Part shown: positions 34,738-43,811 of the stretch, piece by piece | Numbering within the stretch: the stretch's first letter is position 1 | Layout of the letters: each line of letters opens with the position of its first letter | Origin: Halalkalibacter okhensis | Lineage (GTDB): Bacteria; Bacillota; Bacilli; Bacillales; Bacillaceae_D | Reading direction: 5' to 3' | Assembly (NCBI RefSeq): GCF_000787375.1 | Contig: NZ_JRJU01000019.1 | Location: 1 to 64,000, forward strand | Length of the DNA: 64,000 nucleotides | Position numbers and translations under genes: made by a program | Notes under the pieces: generated by a model | What the model was told of the DNA's origin: nothing | Databases searched by the model: none | Seen by the model: the letters and a program-made list of their open reading frames with translations, nothing else

Positions 34738-34767
34738 AAATTCCTCCTCCATTCATTTTTTTATGCA

Positions 34768-35451
34768 CTATTTTCTTAAAACTTGAACTCCATTGTCTTT
34801 GCCCACAATCACGTGATCTGTCATTCCAATAAAAAGTCCCGTTTCAACTACACCCACGACTTGCTTTAATTGAGCATGAAGATTCATTGCATTTTCAATG
34901 TACCCAAAATGACAATCTAAAATATAATTTCCATTATTAGACACGTATATCTCATTCTCACTTTTTCGAAGTTGAATGCTGCGACAACCCATCTGTGAAA
35001 TACGTCGCTCGGTAACTTCCCACCCAAATGGTACGACTTCTATTGGCACACCAAATTCACCGAGATTGCTAACTACCTTCGATTCATCCACAACGATAAT
35101 GAGATTCTTAGAAGCCGCATTGACTATCTTTTCTCGAACAAGAGAGCCTCCTCCACCTTTAATTAAATGGAAAGAGGGATCAACTTCATCTGCACCATCA
35201 ATGGCCAAGTCAAGCTCTGTTCCTTGCTGGAAATCCGTTAAGGGAACACCAAATTGGTTAGCCCATCCTTCTGTTCGAATTGAGGATGGAACTCCTTTAA
35301 TCTTCATCCCCTTGTTCACTAATTCCCCTAATTTTTTAATCGTCCAGTAAACAGTAGATCCCGAACCTAGACCGATCGTCATCCCATCCTCTATCCATTC
35401 AACTGCTTTTTCACCTGCACGTTTCTTTCTTAGCTCGACTTGATCAGTCAA
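34768..35451 (-). CDS. rpiA: ribose-5-phosphate isomerase A
   Basis: A 227-residue RpiA interconverting ribulose 5-phosphate and ribose 5-phosphate. GLGSGSTV, IDGADEVD and KGGGGSLVREKI are intact. A TTG start with AAGGAG 8 nt upstream is preferred; an earlier GTG overlaps the binding site. Finding rpiA inside a catabolic operon next to hexulose-phosphate enzymes suggests that ribulose 5-phosphate is made by this pathway. Confidence 0.9.
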   Translation of the reverse strand: MTDQVELRKKRAGEKAVEWIEDGMTIGLGSGSTVYWTIKKLGELVNKGMKIKGVPSSIRTEGWANQFGVPLTDFQQGTELDLAIDGADEVDPSFHLIKGGGGSLVREKIVNAASKNLIIVVDESKVVSNLGEFGVPIEVVPFGWEVTERRISQMGCRSIQLRKSENEIYVSNNGNYILDCHFGYIENAMNLHAQLKQVVGVVETGLFIGMTDHVIVGKDNGVQVLRK

Positions 35452-35481
35452 TCGAATCACTCCTTACTAAAGAATAAAGAA

Positions 35482-35562
35482 GAGAAGAAAAGATCTCGAG
35501 ACCACTAAAAAAGGGACAATTTCCACCCTTTTCAGTGGTCTTTAAAGATCTCTTCTCTTTCT
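35482..35562. terminator. long imperfect hairpin between cupin and rpiA
   Basis: Inner arms GACCACT/AGTGGTC with AAAAGGG/CCCTTTT and outer arms GAGAAGA...AGATCT/AGATCT...TCTTCTC form a stem of about 80 nt. On the minus strand only a weak T-rich tail follows, so it may be a partial terminator or an RNA-processing and stability element inside the operon. Confidence 0.6.
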
Positions 35563-35566
35563 TTTT

Positions 35567-35845
35567 CTATTCAACTAAATCCTCTCTAATAGGGGTAAAG
35601 ACATCGAGAATGATACAGTCCTCTAGAACCTTTACACGATGCTCAACGTTCGAAGGAATGTACTGTACATCCCCTTCTTTAAGAACAGACGTAACTCCAC
35701 CTACTTCAAATTCAACTGAACCTTTATTAATATAACTAACCTGTTCATGAATATGTTGGTCGACATCTCCGTGAAAACCTTTTTTTAATGCAACCTTTAC
35801 AAACATTAACGATCCTTCATGCGTTAAGACTTCTCTTTCTACCAT
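35567..35845 (-). CDS. small cupin protein
   Basis: A 92-residue single-domain cupin. The metal-site histidines are in HGDVDQHIHEQVSYI and the second motif is in EGDVQYIPSNVEHRV. Cupins of this size in uronate loci (KdgF-like) speed up ring opening or isomerisation of unsaturated or keto sugar acids, which fits this operon, but the substrate is unproven. AAAGGAACG precedes the ATG; dctM ends 31 nt upstream. Confidence 0.8.
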   Translation of the reverse strand: MVEREVLTHEGSLMFVKVALKKGFHGDVDQHIHEQVSYINKGSVEFEVGGVTSVLKEGDVQYIPSNVEHRVKVLEDCIILDVFTPIREDLVE

Positions 35846-35875
35846 AACAACACGTTCCTTTCACACTTACTTTTG

Positions 35876-37162
35876 CTAAAACAGAGTTGGATTAAATAGT
35901 TTAGGAATATAGAAAGCAATACTTGGGAAAAACGCTACAAATCCAAGTACAACAAGAATTACTGCTATAAACGGAATAACCGCTTTAAATGACTTTTCAA
36001 TGGAGAGATTTCCTATTTTGGCAGCCAATAGTAAACACAACCCATACGGTGGAGTGATAAGACCAATAGCTAATGTCATGATCGTAATTAACCCTAAAAG
36101 TACAGGACTTATTTCATACATGAGAGCGACAGGCAAAATCACAGGAATAAATAAAATCATCGCTGGAATGGCGTCCATGAAAGTTCCGATAAACAAGAAG
36201 AAGATAATAATAATGATTAAGAATAAAAACTTACTATCAATATTAGTCGTAAAGAAATCTTGTACCCAAGTAGAGACCCGATAGTAACTCATTAGTTCTC
36301 CTAATGCACTAGCTGCTGCTAGAGCAAACAACGATAAGGAACTCAATGTTAACGTATCAACTAATATCTTTGGTAAATCCTTTATTTTAATTGTTTTATA
36401 GAAAAACATACTTACAAACAAAGTATACAAAGATGCAAATGCCGCTGCTTCTGTCGCAGTGAAGAAACCGGTTACAATCCCACCAATTAATATGATTGGT
36501 GTAAATAATGCTGGTAATGTTTCAACCAATAATTTAGAGAATTTACTTAGCGACGTTCTCTCATATTTCGGATAACCTCGTTTAATTGAATAATAGTAAA
36601 TTAAAATCATCATACCAAGCCCCACAAGAACTCCTGGTATAATCCCTGCAAGAAACAAAGCTCCTACTGATGCATTCGTTAAACCAGCAAATATGATCAT
36701 TGGGATACTTGGAGGGATAATTACTCCAATGGTAGAAGAAGCTGCCGTTACACTTACCGCTGTTTCTGTATCGTATCCTTGTTTTTTCATATTTGGAATG
36801 AGGATTTTACCTACTCCAGCTGTGTCGGCTTGAGATGCTCCTGAAACTCCGGCAAAAATCATAGATACTAAAATGTTGGCATGCGCCAGACCACCACGTA
36901 TATGACCAACAATAGAAAGCGAGAAATTAATCAATTTTTGAGAAATTTGTCCATGATTCATTAAATTAGCTGCAAGAATAAACAAAGGTACTGCTAATAA
37001 GACAAATGAATCAAGACCATTTAGCATTTTCACAGGGACAGACACTTCAGGAATATAGGGAATGTTTAAGATCCCAAGCAAGGCGACAATTCCAATAACA
37101 AATGCAATAGGCACGCCAATAAACATCAAAACTAGAAAAAGTGCAATTAAGATGAACCCCAT
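35876..37162 (-). CDS. dctM: TRAP transporter large membrane subunit (DctM)
   Basis: A 428-residue protein with about 12 helices. DctM signatures are AGVSGASQADTAGVGKILIPNM and TAASSTIGVIIPPSIPMIIF near residues 100-160, and ITPPYGLCLLLAA at the C-terminal end. It is the ion-coupled permease of a TRAP system. Its ATG overlaps the dctQ stop (TAATG). Confidence 0.93.
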   Translation of the reverse strand: MGFILIALFLVLMFIGVPIAFVIGIVALLGILNIPYIPEVSVPVKMLNGLDSFVLLAVPLFILAANLMNHGQISQKLINFSLSIVGHIRGGLAHANILVSMIFAGVSGASQADTAGVGKILIPNMKKQGYDTETAVSVTAASSTIGVIIPPSIPMIIFAGLTNASVGALFLAGIIPGVLVGLGMMILIYYYSIKRGYPKYERTSLSKFSKLLVETLPALFTPIILIGGIVTGFFTATEAAAFASLYTLFVSMFFYKTIKIKDLPKILVDTLTLSSLSLFALAAASALGELMSYYRVSTWVQDFFTTNIDSKFLFLIIIIIFFLFIGTFMDAIPAMILFIPVILPVALMYEISPVLLGLITIMTLAIGLITPPYGLCLLLAAKIGNLSIEKSFKAVIPFIAVILVVLGFVAFFPSIAFYIPKLFNPTLF

Positions 37163-37641
37163 TATTCAGTCGCCTCCCCTGCTGTTATTTTTTTCAACGT
37201 AGCTGTAATATGTGACAATAAATAAATCACCATTGTTATACTCATAACTGGTAAAGAGAGCCATACATACCCCATTTTCATGGAAGGTAATGAAACCCAC
37301 TTATAGTCCCAGAATGTGGTTAAGGCTGTTAAGCTATAGAAAAATAAAGCTGCACAGAAAAGCAATAAGATCCCATCGACCACCATATGAAGCGAGTGTT
37401 TAGCATTCCCCTTTAACTTCTTAGCAAGTAAATCAAAGTTAAAGTGATCTTTTCGATTGACCATCACAGCCGCTCCCATAAATACAGCCCATATAAATGA
37501 GTAATTGGCTACTTCTTCCGTCCATATGACAGACACTCCAACATATCTAGTGATGACCTGAATAATAACAGCAACAAAGAATACGGTTAAAAAGGTTACA
37601 CCAAGTGTTAATTGAATTTTTTCTAGTCGTTTAATAAACAT
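37162..37641 (-). CDS. dctQ: TRAP transporter small membrane subunit (DctQ)
   Basis: A 159-residue protein with four helices. WTEEVANYSFIWAVFMGAAVMVNRKDHF is the conserved DctQ segment (about 40-68). It forms the membrane complex with DctM and is translationally coupled to it. Confidence 0.92.
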   Translation of the reverse strand: MFIKRLEKIQLTLGVTFLTVFFVAVIIQVITRYVGVSVIWTEEVANYSFIWAVFMGAAVMVNRKDHFNFDLLAKKLKGNAKHSLHMVVDGILLLFCAALFFYSLTALTTFWDYKWVSLPSMKMGYVWLSLPVMSITMVIYLLSHITATLKKITAGEATE

Positions 37642-37669
37642 GCTCTCACCTTCTTATTTTAGAAAGTAA

Positions 37670-37704
37670 AGGGGAAGGACGTATTTGTCCTATACCCTTC
37701 CCCT
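37670..37704 (-). other. intra-operon hairpin between dctP and dctQ
   Basis: AGGGGAAGG.../...CCTTCCCCT stem with inner GTAT/ATAC pairs and no strong T run. Such hairpins commonly stabilise the binding-protein message and lower expression of the membrane subunits. Confidence 0.55.
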
Positions 37705-37714
37705 CATTTTTTGA

Positions 37715-38761
37715 TTATTTTAAGTCGTTAATTTTTTGTAGTAATTCTTCAATTCCCATGTTTTGAGCTGCTTTTTCATTTAATGGTGCTGCAATCTCAA
37801 TAAATGGCGCACGATCGATTTCATTAATTTCAGCACCTTCTTCAAGCGCAAGTTCTTTATACTCGTTTTCTTGCTCATATAATGCTTCGCGTTCTGCTTG
37901 AACAGAAGCATCTGCAGCTGCAAGAATGATTTCCTTCTGATCCTCTGTTAATGAGTCAAATTTATCGCCGCTAATTAGTAATAATCGAGTCGTGTAGTCA
38001 TGTCCTGTTTCCGTTGTATATTTTCCATTTGGAGTTCTATGATGATTTTGTTGAATATAGTACGGATACGCATTCTCAGCTGAATCTACAACATTTTGTT
38101 GCAATGCTTGATACAATTCACCCCATGCTACTGAAGTAGGGATCGCGCCCACTTGCTGCCAATAATCTGCTACTACACCAGAAGTTTGTGTACGAATTGT
38201 CATTCCTTTTAAATCATCAATGGACTCAAGCGGCTTCTTACCATAATAATGTCTTACACCAGCAGTCCAGTACCCAAGAACTTTAAAATCGTTATTTGAT
38301 TTTTCATTAATGATGTTTGCTAGTTCTTCCCCTACTTCTCCGTCAACGACACTTTCCCAGTGCTCATAACTTTCAAATAGATAAGGAAGTGCGAATAAAT
38401 CTACTTCATCAATTCCAGCAGATGTCATAAATCCTGGCGATACGAGGACAACATCTGCACCACCTAGCTTAAGTCTTTCAACTAACTCCGATTCCTCCGT
38501 ACCTAATGTTCCAGCATGAACCTCTACTTCAATGGCACCTTCAGATTCACTTTCTGCTACTTCTTGAAACTTCAACAAACCAGTTTGGTATGGATTGTCC
38601 GGTGATGTTTGATTGTGCGCTGCAATGATCTTTAGGCTATCCACTGCTTCACCTGACTGTTCTCCGTTGCCACTTGTTTCTTGTTGTCCACCACCACACC
38701 CGGCTAAAATCGTCGAAAGTGCTAACACTGCAACTGCTGTTTTTGAGAAAAACTTTTTCAT
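37715..38761 (-). CDS. dctP: TRAP solute-binding lipoprotein (DctP family)
   Basis: A 348-residue lipoprotein with lipobox LAGC and a Gly/Gln/Glu-rich linker, then a DctP fold. The segment GMTIRTQTSGV holds the conserved arginine that binds a carboxylate, and ENAYPYYIQQNHHRTPNGKY matches the substrate-site region. The ligand is therefore probably an organic or sugar acid, in line with kdgK and eda in the operon. Confidence 0.92.
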   Translation of the reverse strand: MKKFFSKTAVAVLALSTILAGCGGGQQETSGNGEQSGEAVDSLKIIAAHNQTSPDNPYQTGLLKFQEVAESESEGAIEVEVHAGTLGTEESELVERLKLGGADVVLVSPGFMTSAGIDEVDLFALPYLFESYEHWESVVDGEVGEELANIINEKSNNDFKVLGYWTAGVRHYYGKKPLESIDDLKGMTIRTQTSGVVADYWQQVGAIPTSVAWGELYQALQQNVVDSAENAYPYYIQQNHHRTPNGKYTTETGHDYTTRLLLISGDKFDSLTEDQKEIILAAADASVQAEREALYEQENEYKELALEEGAEINEIDRAPFIEIAAPLNEKAAQNMGIEELLQKINDLK

Positions 38762-38816
38762 AATGTACTTCCCCCTCAGTTTCTTTTTTTATGAAAATCG
38801 TAATTTTGACAAATTG

Positions 38817-39374
38817 CTATTCAAGATTTGCATGACGCTTTGTCATTTCTGCAAAGCTTGGTTGGTCTTTAGCCATTTCTAACGTGCCGATAATGATCGC
38901 ATCTAACACTAAATGAACGGCTTGATCAAACTGGTTACCAAGTGGTTGAATCGTTTCAGGTTCCTCAGGCCTGCGATACTTGGTTGCTGCCGGAATAACT
39001 AACGTTCCATCACTAATCGAGCCTATTTTAGATTCTTGATTCGTCGTTACTAATAGCACCTCAGCCCCAGCTTCTTTCGCTTTTGACGCAAATTGAATAA
39101 TCGCGCCTGTCGATCCAGAACCAGATATAGCAATGAGAAGATCACCTGCTTCAATACTTGGAGTAATCGTTTCACCTATCACATAAACATGAAAGCCTCC
39201 ATGCATCAGTCGCATGGCAAATGCTTTGCCCATTAGCCCCGATCGTCCCTCACCAGTAACAAAAATGCGTTTAGCCGACTGAAGCTTTTGACTAAATAGC
39301 AATGCTTCCTCTTCCTTTACTTGAGATAAAACCGTATTCATCTCACTTGCAACCGTCTCAATAATTGACTTCAT
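38817..39374 (-). CDS. hxlB: SIS-domain 6-phospho-3-hexuloisomerase homologue
   Basis: A 185-residue SIS-domain protein matching the PHI family in length and motifs: VTGEGRSGLMGKAFAMRLMHGGFHVYVIGETITP, LIAISGSGSTGAI and PLGNQFDQAVHLVLDAI. PHI converts 3-hexulose 6-phosphate to fructose 6-phosphate. The ORF overlaps the end of hxlA by 17-23 nt, depending on which of two nearby ATGs is used. The true substrate here may differ from the formaldehyde-pathway intermediate. Confidence 0.85.
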   Translation of the reverse strand: MKSIIETVASEMNTVLSQVKEEEALLFSQKLQSAKRIFVTGEGRSGLMGKAFAMRLMHGGFHVYVIGETITPSIEAGDLLIAISGSGSTGAIIQFASKAKEAGAEVLLVTTNQESKIGSISDGTLVIPAATKYRRPEEPETIQPLGNQFDQAVHLVLDAIIIGTLEMAKDQPSFAEMTKRHANLE

Positions 39375-39996
39375 ACGCATTGATCAATCCTTTCATTTTC
39401 TTAGCCACTCCCGTACGATCTTCAGCTTTTGAGATAGCGCTTCCGACAATGATCGTATTTGGTGATTTTTCTAAAATATCAGGTAAGGATTCTACATTTA
39501 TCCCACCTGCAACAGCTACTTCAAAAGTAGAATAATTCTCTACCAAATTGAATAAATCCGTATGCATTTCCCCTTCAAGCTGCATATCCTTGCCAAAATG
39601 CAGTCCAATTAAATCGACACCTAATCGCTCAAGCTCTTCTATACGTGTAGGCTCTGTAATACCAAGCAGGTCAATCATCACTCGTTTTCCTTGTTTTTTA
39701 GCCACTTCTAACGTATCGGCTATTGTTTTATCTGCTGAAAACGCCATGACAGTCGTAATATCCGCCCCTGCTTCAAATGCTTGAGCCGCTTCAAATTTAC
39801 CAGCATCACATGTTTTCATATCGGCAACAAGGATCTTATTAGGAAACGCTTCCTTTATTTCTCTTACAATGGACATTCCATATTCCTTAATAACCCCGGT
39901 CCCCACTTCAATCCAGTCGATGTATGGTTCTGTTTCCTTGATTACGGTAAAGCATTCCTCTCTACTTAACCTATCAAGAGCCAATTGAATGTTCAT
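39358..39996 (-). CDS. hxlA: 3-hexulose-6-phosphate synthase family protein
   Basis: A 212-residue beta/alpha-barrel of the orotidine decarboxylase suprafamily. VADMKTCDAGKFEA (metal and proton-relay D-x-K-x-x-D) and LIGLHFGKDMQ are closer to hexulose-phosphate synthases than to keto-gulonate-6-phosphate decarboxylases, which have a His/Arg signature there. The start is the ATG behind GGAG with 8-nt spacing. It could condense or split hexulose 6-phosphate with formaldehyde, or act on an acid sugar phosphate; context with rpiA suggests a pentulose-5-phosphate product. Confidence 0.83.
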   Translation of the reverse strand: MNIQLALDRLSREECFTVIKETEPYIDWIEVGTGVIKEYGMSIVREIKEAFPNKILVADMKTCDAGKFEAAQAFEAGADITTVMAFSADKTIADTLEVAKKQGKRVMIDLLGITEPTRIEELERLGVDLIGLHFGKDMQLEGEMHTDLFNLVENYSTFEVAVAGGINVESLPDILEKSPNTIIVGSAISKAEDRTGVAKKMKGLINAYEVNY

Positions 39997-40011
39997 AAGC
40001 TCCACTCCAAT

Positions 40012-40965
40012 CTATCGTTCGATAAACTCTTTTTCACCTAACTGTACGAGAATATCATCTAAGTAAGGCAATCCTTCATTATCACCTGAAACACTTACGA
40101 CCATAGATCCAATCGTATTTGCAAAATGCAAGATTTTCTCCAAGGGCCATTGCTGCAATACTCCATAAATAAAGCCTGCATCAAATCCATCACCAGCTCC
40201 AACGGTATCGACAACCTTCTTTGGTTTGACTGGTGCAGATTCTATACATTCATGGTTGTGATAACCAATAGATCCCTTTTCACCCTGCTTTATTGCCACA
40301 TATGAAATTCCTAACTTTCTACTCTCTTCAATAACACTTCTAGGATCATTTGTACCAAATATGATTTCTGCTTCGTCTAAACCTGTTAATAAGATATCTA
40401 CATATGGTAAGAGTTCAGTTAAGGCTTCTCTTGCTTCTTCCTTTGACCACATTTTCAAGCGAATATTGGGATCAAATGAGATGAGCAGATTATGTTCTTT
40501 CGCTAAAGCAACCGCTTTCTTTATAACGCCGATATTTTTAATTTTATCAACTGCTGGGAAAACACCCGTTATATGAAGAAGCTTTGCCCCAGCAAATTGT
40601 GAGTCATTCAACTCATCAACTGTTAACGTTGATGTTGGAGAGTTCGAACGATAATAGTACGTACTGCCACTTCCATCTTCTAATATCTCTTTAAAATGAA
40701 CCGATGTTGGATACCCATCCACGAGCCCTACATCCGTGACATCAATGCCTTCCCCACGAACAAAATTATATATATATCTTCCAAATTCATCCTTCCCTAA
40801 CCGACTAATCCACTTTGCACTGAGCCCTAACCTTGAACATCCAATGGCTACATTTAGCTCAGCCCCTCCTACCTTACGTTCAAAGGTTGAAACAAATCTT
40901 AATGGACCTTTTGCCTGTGGATTTAAAGAGACCATCGCGTCCCCAATTGTTAATACATCCACCAT
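40012..40965 (-). CDS. kdgK: PfkB-family sugar kinase, probable KDG kinase
   Basis: A 317-residue ribokinase-fold kinase. The N-terminal GGAELNVAIGCSRLG and C-terminal DTVGAGDGFDAGF (catalytic Asp) are intact, and YYYRSNSPTSTL resembles the substrate loop of 2-keto-3-deoxygluconate kinases. It would phosphorylate KDG to KDPG, the substrate of the eda product. It is the first structural gene after the regulator, 35 nt downstream. Confidence 0.85.
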   Translation of the reverse strand: MVDVLTIGDAMVSLNPQAKGPLRFVSTFERKVGGAELNVAIGCSRLGLSAKWISRLGKDEFGRYIYNFVRGEGIDVTDVGLVDGYPTSVHFKEILEDGSGSTYYYRSNSPTSTLTVDELNDSQFAGAKLLHITGVFPAVDKIKNIGVIKKAVALAKEHNLLISFDPNIRLKMWSKEEAREALTELLPYVDILLTGLDEAEIIFGTNDPRSVIEESRKLGISYVAIKQGEKGSIGYHNHECIESAPVKPKKVVDTVGAGDGFDAGFIYGVLQQWPLEKILHFANTIGSMVVSVSGDNEGLPYLDDILVQLGEKEFIER

Positions 40966-40999
40966 AAGATCACTCCCCCTCTTTCCTGATTCCGCCCTA

Positions 41000-41998
41000 T
41001 TAACAAGATTCCCTACTTATTAATGTCGGTTCAAATGTATAAACTAACGTCTTCTCTTCCTTTTTTTGAATGAATGATAAAATTAAAGTTGCGGCCTGCT
41101 TTCCCATCTCAAACGCAGGTTGAGAAACGACGGTTAATGCAGGACTATAAATGCTTGCAAAGGAAACATCATCAATGCCTATAATCGCTAAATCATTTGG
41201 TATATTAATAGAGTTAGCTTTGGTATATTTCAAAATCTCCATTAATACACGGTCATTCCCTGCCAAAATGGCTTGCGGCGGAACTGGTAACGTCATCATT
41301 TTTTCTAAAGTTGATTGGACCTCATTTATTTCTACACTTTTGATAAAATCTTCAATAATTGGTAAGTTTTGCTCCTTCACTGACTGTCGAAACCCATTAA
41401 TTCGTCCCATTCGAGCTGTAACCCCTTTTATTAGAGACGGTGTTATGATTCCAATACGTTCGTATCCTTTTTCTGCCAAATGACTAACCGCTAAGCTTGA
41501 TGCTTTTTCATTATCTAACACAATAGCTGGAACGTTTACGCTATCGACCGTTCTATCAACGAACACGATTGGAAATTGATCCTTCACCATTTTTTCATAT
41601 AACTCAACATTGTCCCCCGTAGGGAAAACAATTAGTCCGTCAACTTGCTTTGCTAGTAACATCTCAATATACTTTTTTTCTTTATCAGGGTTATCATCTG
41701 CATTACAAACGATAATGTGAAAATCAGATTCATGACAATAATCTTCAATGGCTCTAATCACTTGTGTAGAAAACGCATGAAGAATATTTGCGACAATCAC
41801 ACCAATTGTTGACGTAGACTTTTGTTTTAAGCTTCTGGCCACAATATTTGGTTGATAACCTAGCTCTTTAATCGCTACCGCAATTCTTTCTCTTGTTTTT
41901 TCCCCCATGTAATCAAATCTCTTATTTAAATACTGAGAAACCGTACTTTTAGATACATTTGCATGCTTGGCAACATCTGTAATCGTAACTGTTTTCAT
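41000..41998 (-). CDS. LacI-family transcriptional regulator
   Basis: A 332-residue LacI/GalR protein with HTH TITDVAKHANVSKSTVSQYLNKR, hinge YQPNIVARSLKQKSTSTIGVIV and a periplasmic-binding-type effector domain. The start is the ATG with GAGG 9 nt upstream, five codons into the open frame. The gene heads the sugar-acid operon, and its own promoter region holds three palindromes, so it probably autoregulates and is relieved by a sugar-acid intermediate (KdgR-like role inferred). Confidence 0.9.
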   Translation of the reverse strand: MKTVTITDVAKHANVSKSTVSQYLNKRFDYMGEKTRERIAVAIKELGYQPNIVARSLKQKSTSTIGVIVANILHAFSTQVIRAIEDYCHESDFHIIVCNADDNPDKEKKYIEMLLAKQVDGLIVFPTGDNVELYEKMVKDQFPIVFVDRTVDSVNVPAIVLDNEKASSLAVSHLAEKGYERIGIITPSLIKGVTARMGRINGFRQSVKEQNLPIIEDFIKSVEINEVQSTLEKMMTLPVPPQAILAGNDRVLMEILKYTKANSINIPNDLAIIGIDDVSFASIYSPALTVVSQPAFEMGKQAATLILSFIQKKEEKTLVYTFEPTLISRESC

Positions 41999-42021
41999 GA
42001 TTAAGTACCTCATACCTTTTC

Positions 42022-42059
42022 TAAATCGATTTACTAAATCGTTTTACTAAACCGGTTTA
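42022..42059. promoter_or_regulatory. three tandem LacI-type operators
   Basis: TAAATCGATTTA (42022), TAAATCGTTTTA (42035) and TAAACCGGTTTA (42048) are 12-bp palindromes, two perfect and one with a mismatch, spaced exactly 13 bp apart. All have the central CG typical of LacI-family sites. They lie 24-61 nt upstream of the regulator start. Confidence 0.75.
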
Positions 42060-42077
42060 GAGAAAGTATAAAACAAA

Positions 42078-42091
42078 TGAAAGCGTTTTAC
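42078..42091. promoter_or_regulatory. cre site (CcpA) candidate
   Basis: TGAAAGCGTTTTAC fits the catabolite-responsive element consensus TGWAANCGNTNWCA with one deviation and lies just upstream of the three operators, implying carbon catabolite repression of the operon. Confidence 0.65.
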
Positions 42092-42148
42092 AATACATTT
42101 TTAAAAAAATAATAAAAATTCGCTTACCTCGACTTTTAGTAAACCCAA

Positions 42149-42178
42149 AATAAAAAAGCTCGACACAAATGCCGAACC
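42149..42178 (-). terminator. terminator of the DUF2339 gene
   Basis: Minus strand AGGTTCG...CGAGCTT stem followed by TTTTTTATTTT. Confidence 0.7.
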
Positions 42179-42179
42179 T

Positions 42180-43811
42180 TTATTTCTTATAGAAAAACCG
42201 AGAAAGCCCTACTCCAATTGCCCCTAAGACGATAAATAAAAGTCCTCTGACTATCATTGAGATGGCATCAATATCAACAAAGATCACTTTTAACAATGTT
42301 AAAAACAATAAAACAATCCCCAATAGACGTATGCTCTTACTATCTTTTAGCACGCCATAGACAACACCCAAAATAGCATAGCAAGCCCACAGTGCTGAAA
42401 CAGTAACATTTTGAACGGTATAGGAGTAAGTGTCTGTAGCAGCATTTCCTATTTGCGTGATGAAAATCAGTATGAATACAGCCGTACATCCAAAAAGGAA
42501 ATTCATTAATGCTCGATGGTCAAGCGTTCTTTCGTTAGCAGATTGAAAAGTTGACAGCCTTTTTCTTATAACAACCAAGCTACTAATTAACACCAGCCAA
42601 GCTACACTTTCGTAAGAAATCACCTGAGCAATAGGCGAAAGAACAGTAACTAGTGCCCCAAAAACATACACCAATAATCCGAAAACTAATTGCAACTTCC
42701 CTTTCGTATAAAAGCCAACATATAGAGCAACCATTCCATGAATAAGCAAGAATACACTGACTTGATCAAACTGAATAACATCAACAATCAACATCGCTAA
42801 AGCATAAGTCGTTATTGGCAAGAACACATGAAGGTTTGCTGTTTGCTTTTGAATGTACGAATACACACCATAAATGACTAAAGCGACAACTAGAAAGACG
42901 GTTTGATCAATATGACCGGTTAAACCAACCCAAATATGAGTTAAAACAAAACTAGTTAACAGTATAGCTTTTTGATGAGACATAAAGACGTTTCGTATGA
43001 TTAGGGCAACGAATAAGAACATGTGTTGAGCAACAACTCCAGCTAAAAGAACTTCACTATTATGACCAGATATCACCAAATAAGAAAACAATGAAAGCTG
43101 CATAAATATAGTAGAAACGTAGAAAAGAGACACATATTTTTTTAAAATAGAGAAATAAAGCAAACCAAGAAAGAACAAAACTTCATAACCAACAAACAAA
43201 TAAAGATTAGTCGACGTCCCTTTTACTAAGAAAGGGACCAGGAAACCTGCAATCGAAGCTAACACAGCGATCGATTGTGACTGTTGTTTATGAGCCAAAT
43301 ACATACCTGCAATCACCCAAATTACATTCAGAACAAACGCAACATAGCCAGGAATCATTCCATAAAGAGCATTCCCAGCGAATGTGCTTAAGATCAAGAT
43401 GACAATCGCTCCACCGTACAGAACTTGACCAATGGCGTTTCGCTTAGATCGGAATTGCTTGTGCCCCACCCAAAGCAATAAGACAGATACGACATAACCT
43501 AAAAGCACTCGAACCCATTCATTTATAAAGCCAATGTCAATTAGTGCTTTAAATCCCCACAACACCCCTACAATTAAGACAATAATAAAGATTCTAGGCA
43601 GCCATACTTGCCCAATTAATGTTTCATAATCGACTTCTTTTTTAGGTTGTGGCCTTTTGTTCGCAGGTAGCGGCTGATTCATTTTCTTCTCTTCCTTCAA
43701 TGGCGGCTTTGTGTCGACAGTATCCTTTAACAATCCATTAAGTCGCGTCATTTCACTTTCTAGTTTTACGATCCGCTCTTCTAATTCTTGAACTTTTTGA
43801 TCATTTGTCAT
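42180..43811 (-). CDS. DUF2339 polytopic membrane protein
   Basis: A 543-residue protein: an N-terminal coiled coil (about 5-40), a proline/lysine-rich linker and about 16-18 short hydrophobic helices. EVDYETLIGQVWLPRIFIIVLIVGVLWGFKALIDIGFI is the DUF2339 entry segment. Function is unknown. The start is the ATG with GGAGGTAGAA upstream, four codons inside the open frame. Confidence 0.82.
   Translation of the reverse strand: MTNDQKVQELEERIVKLESEMTRLNGLLKDTVDTKPPLKEEKKMNQPLPANKRPQPKKEVDYETLIGQVWLPRIFIIVLIVGVLWGFKALIDIGFINEWVRVLLGYVVSVLLLWVGHKQFRSKRNAIGQVLYGGAIVILILSTFAGNALYGMIPGYVAFVLNVIWVIAGMYLAHKQQSQSIAVLASIAGFLVPFLVKGTSTNLYLFVGYEVLFFLGLLYFSILKKYVSLFYVSTIFMQLSLFSYLVISGHNSEVLLAGVVAQHMFLFVALIIRNVFMSHQKAILLTSFVLTHIWVGLTGHIDQTVFLVVALVIYGVYSYIQKQTANLHVFLPITTYALAMLIVDVIQFDQVSVFLLIHGMVALYVGFYTKGKLQLVFGLLVYVFGALVTVLSPIAQVISYESVAWLVLISSLVVIRKRLSTFQSANERTLDHRALMNFLFGCTAVFILIFITQIGNAATDTYSYTVQNVTVSALWACYAILGVVYGVLKDSKSIRLLGIVLLFLTLLKVIFVDIDAISMIVRGLLFIVLGAIGVGLSRFFYKK

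Noticed and set aside
38817-39996. Standard formaldehyde-fixing hxlAB module
   Set aside because: No hxlR or formaldehyde dehydrogenase, and the genes are embedded in a sugar-acid operon; the assignment is kept at family level only.
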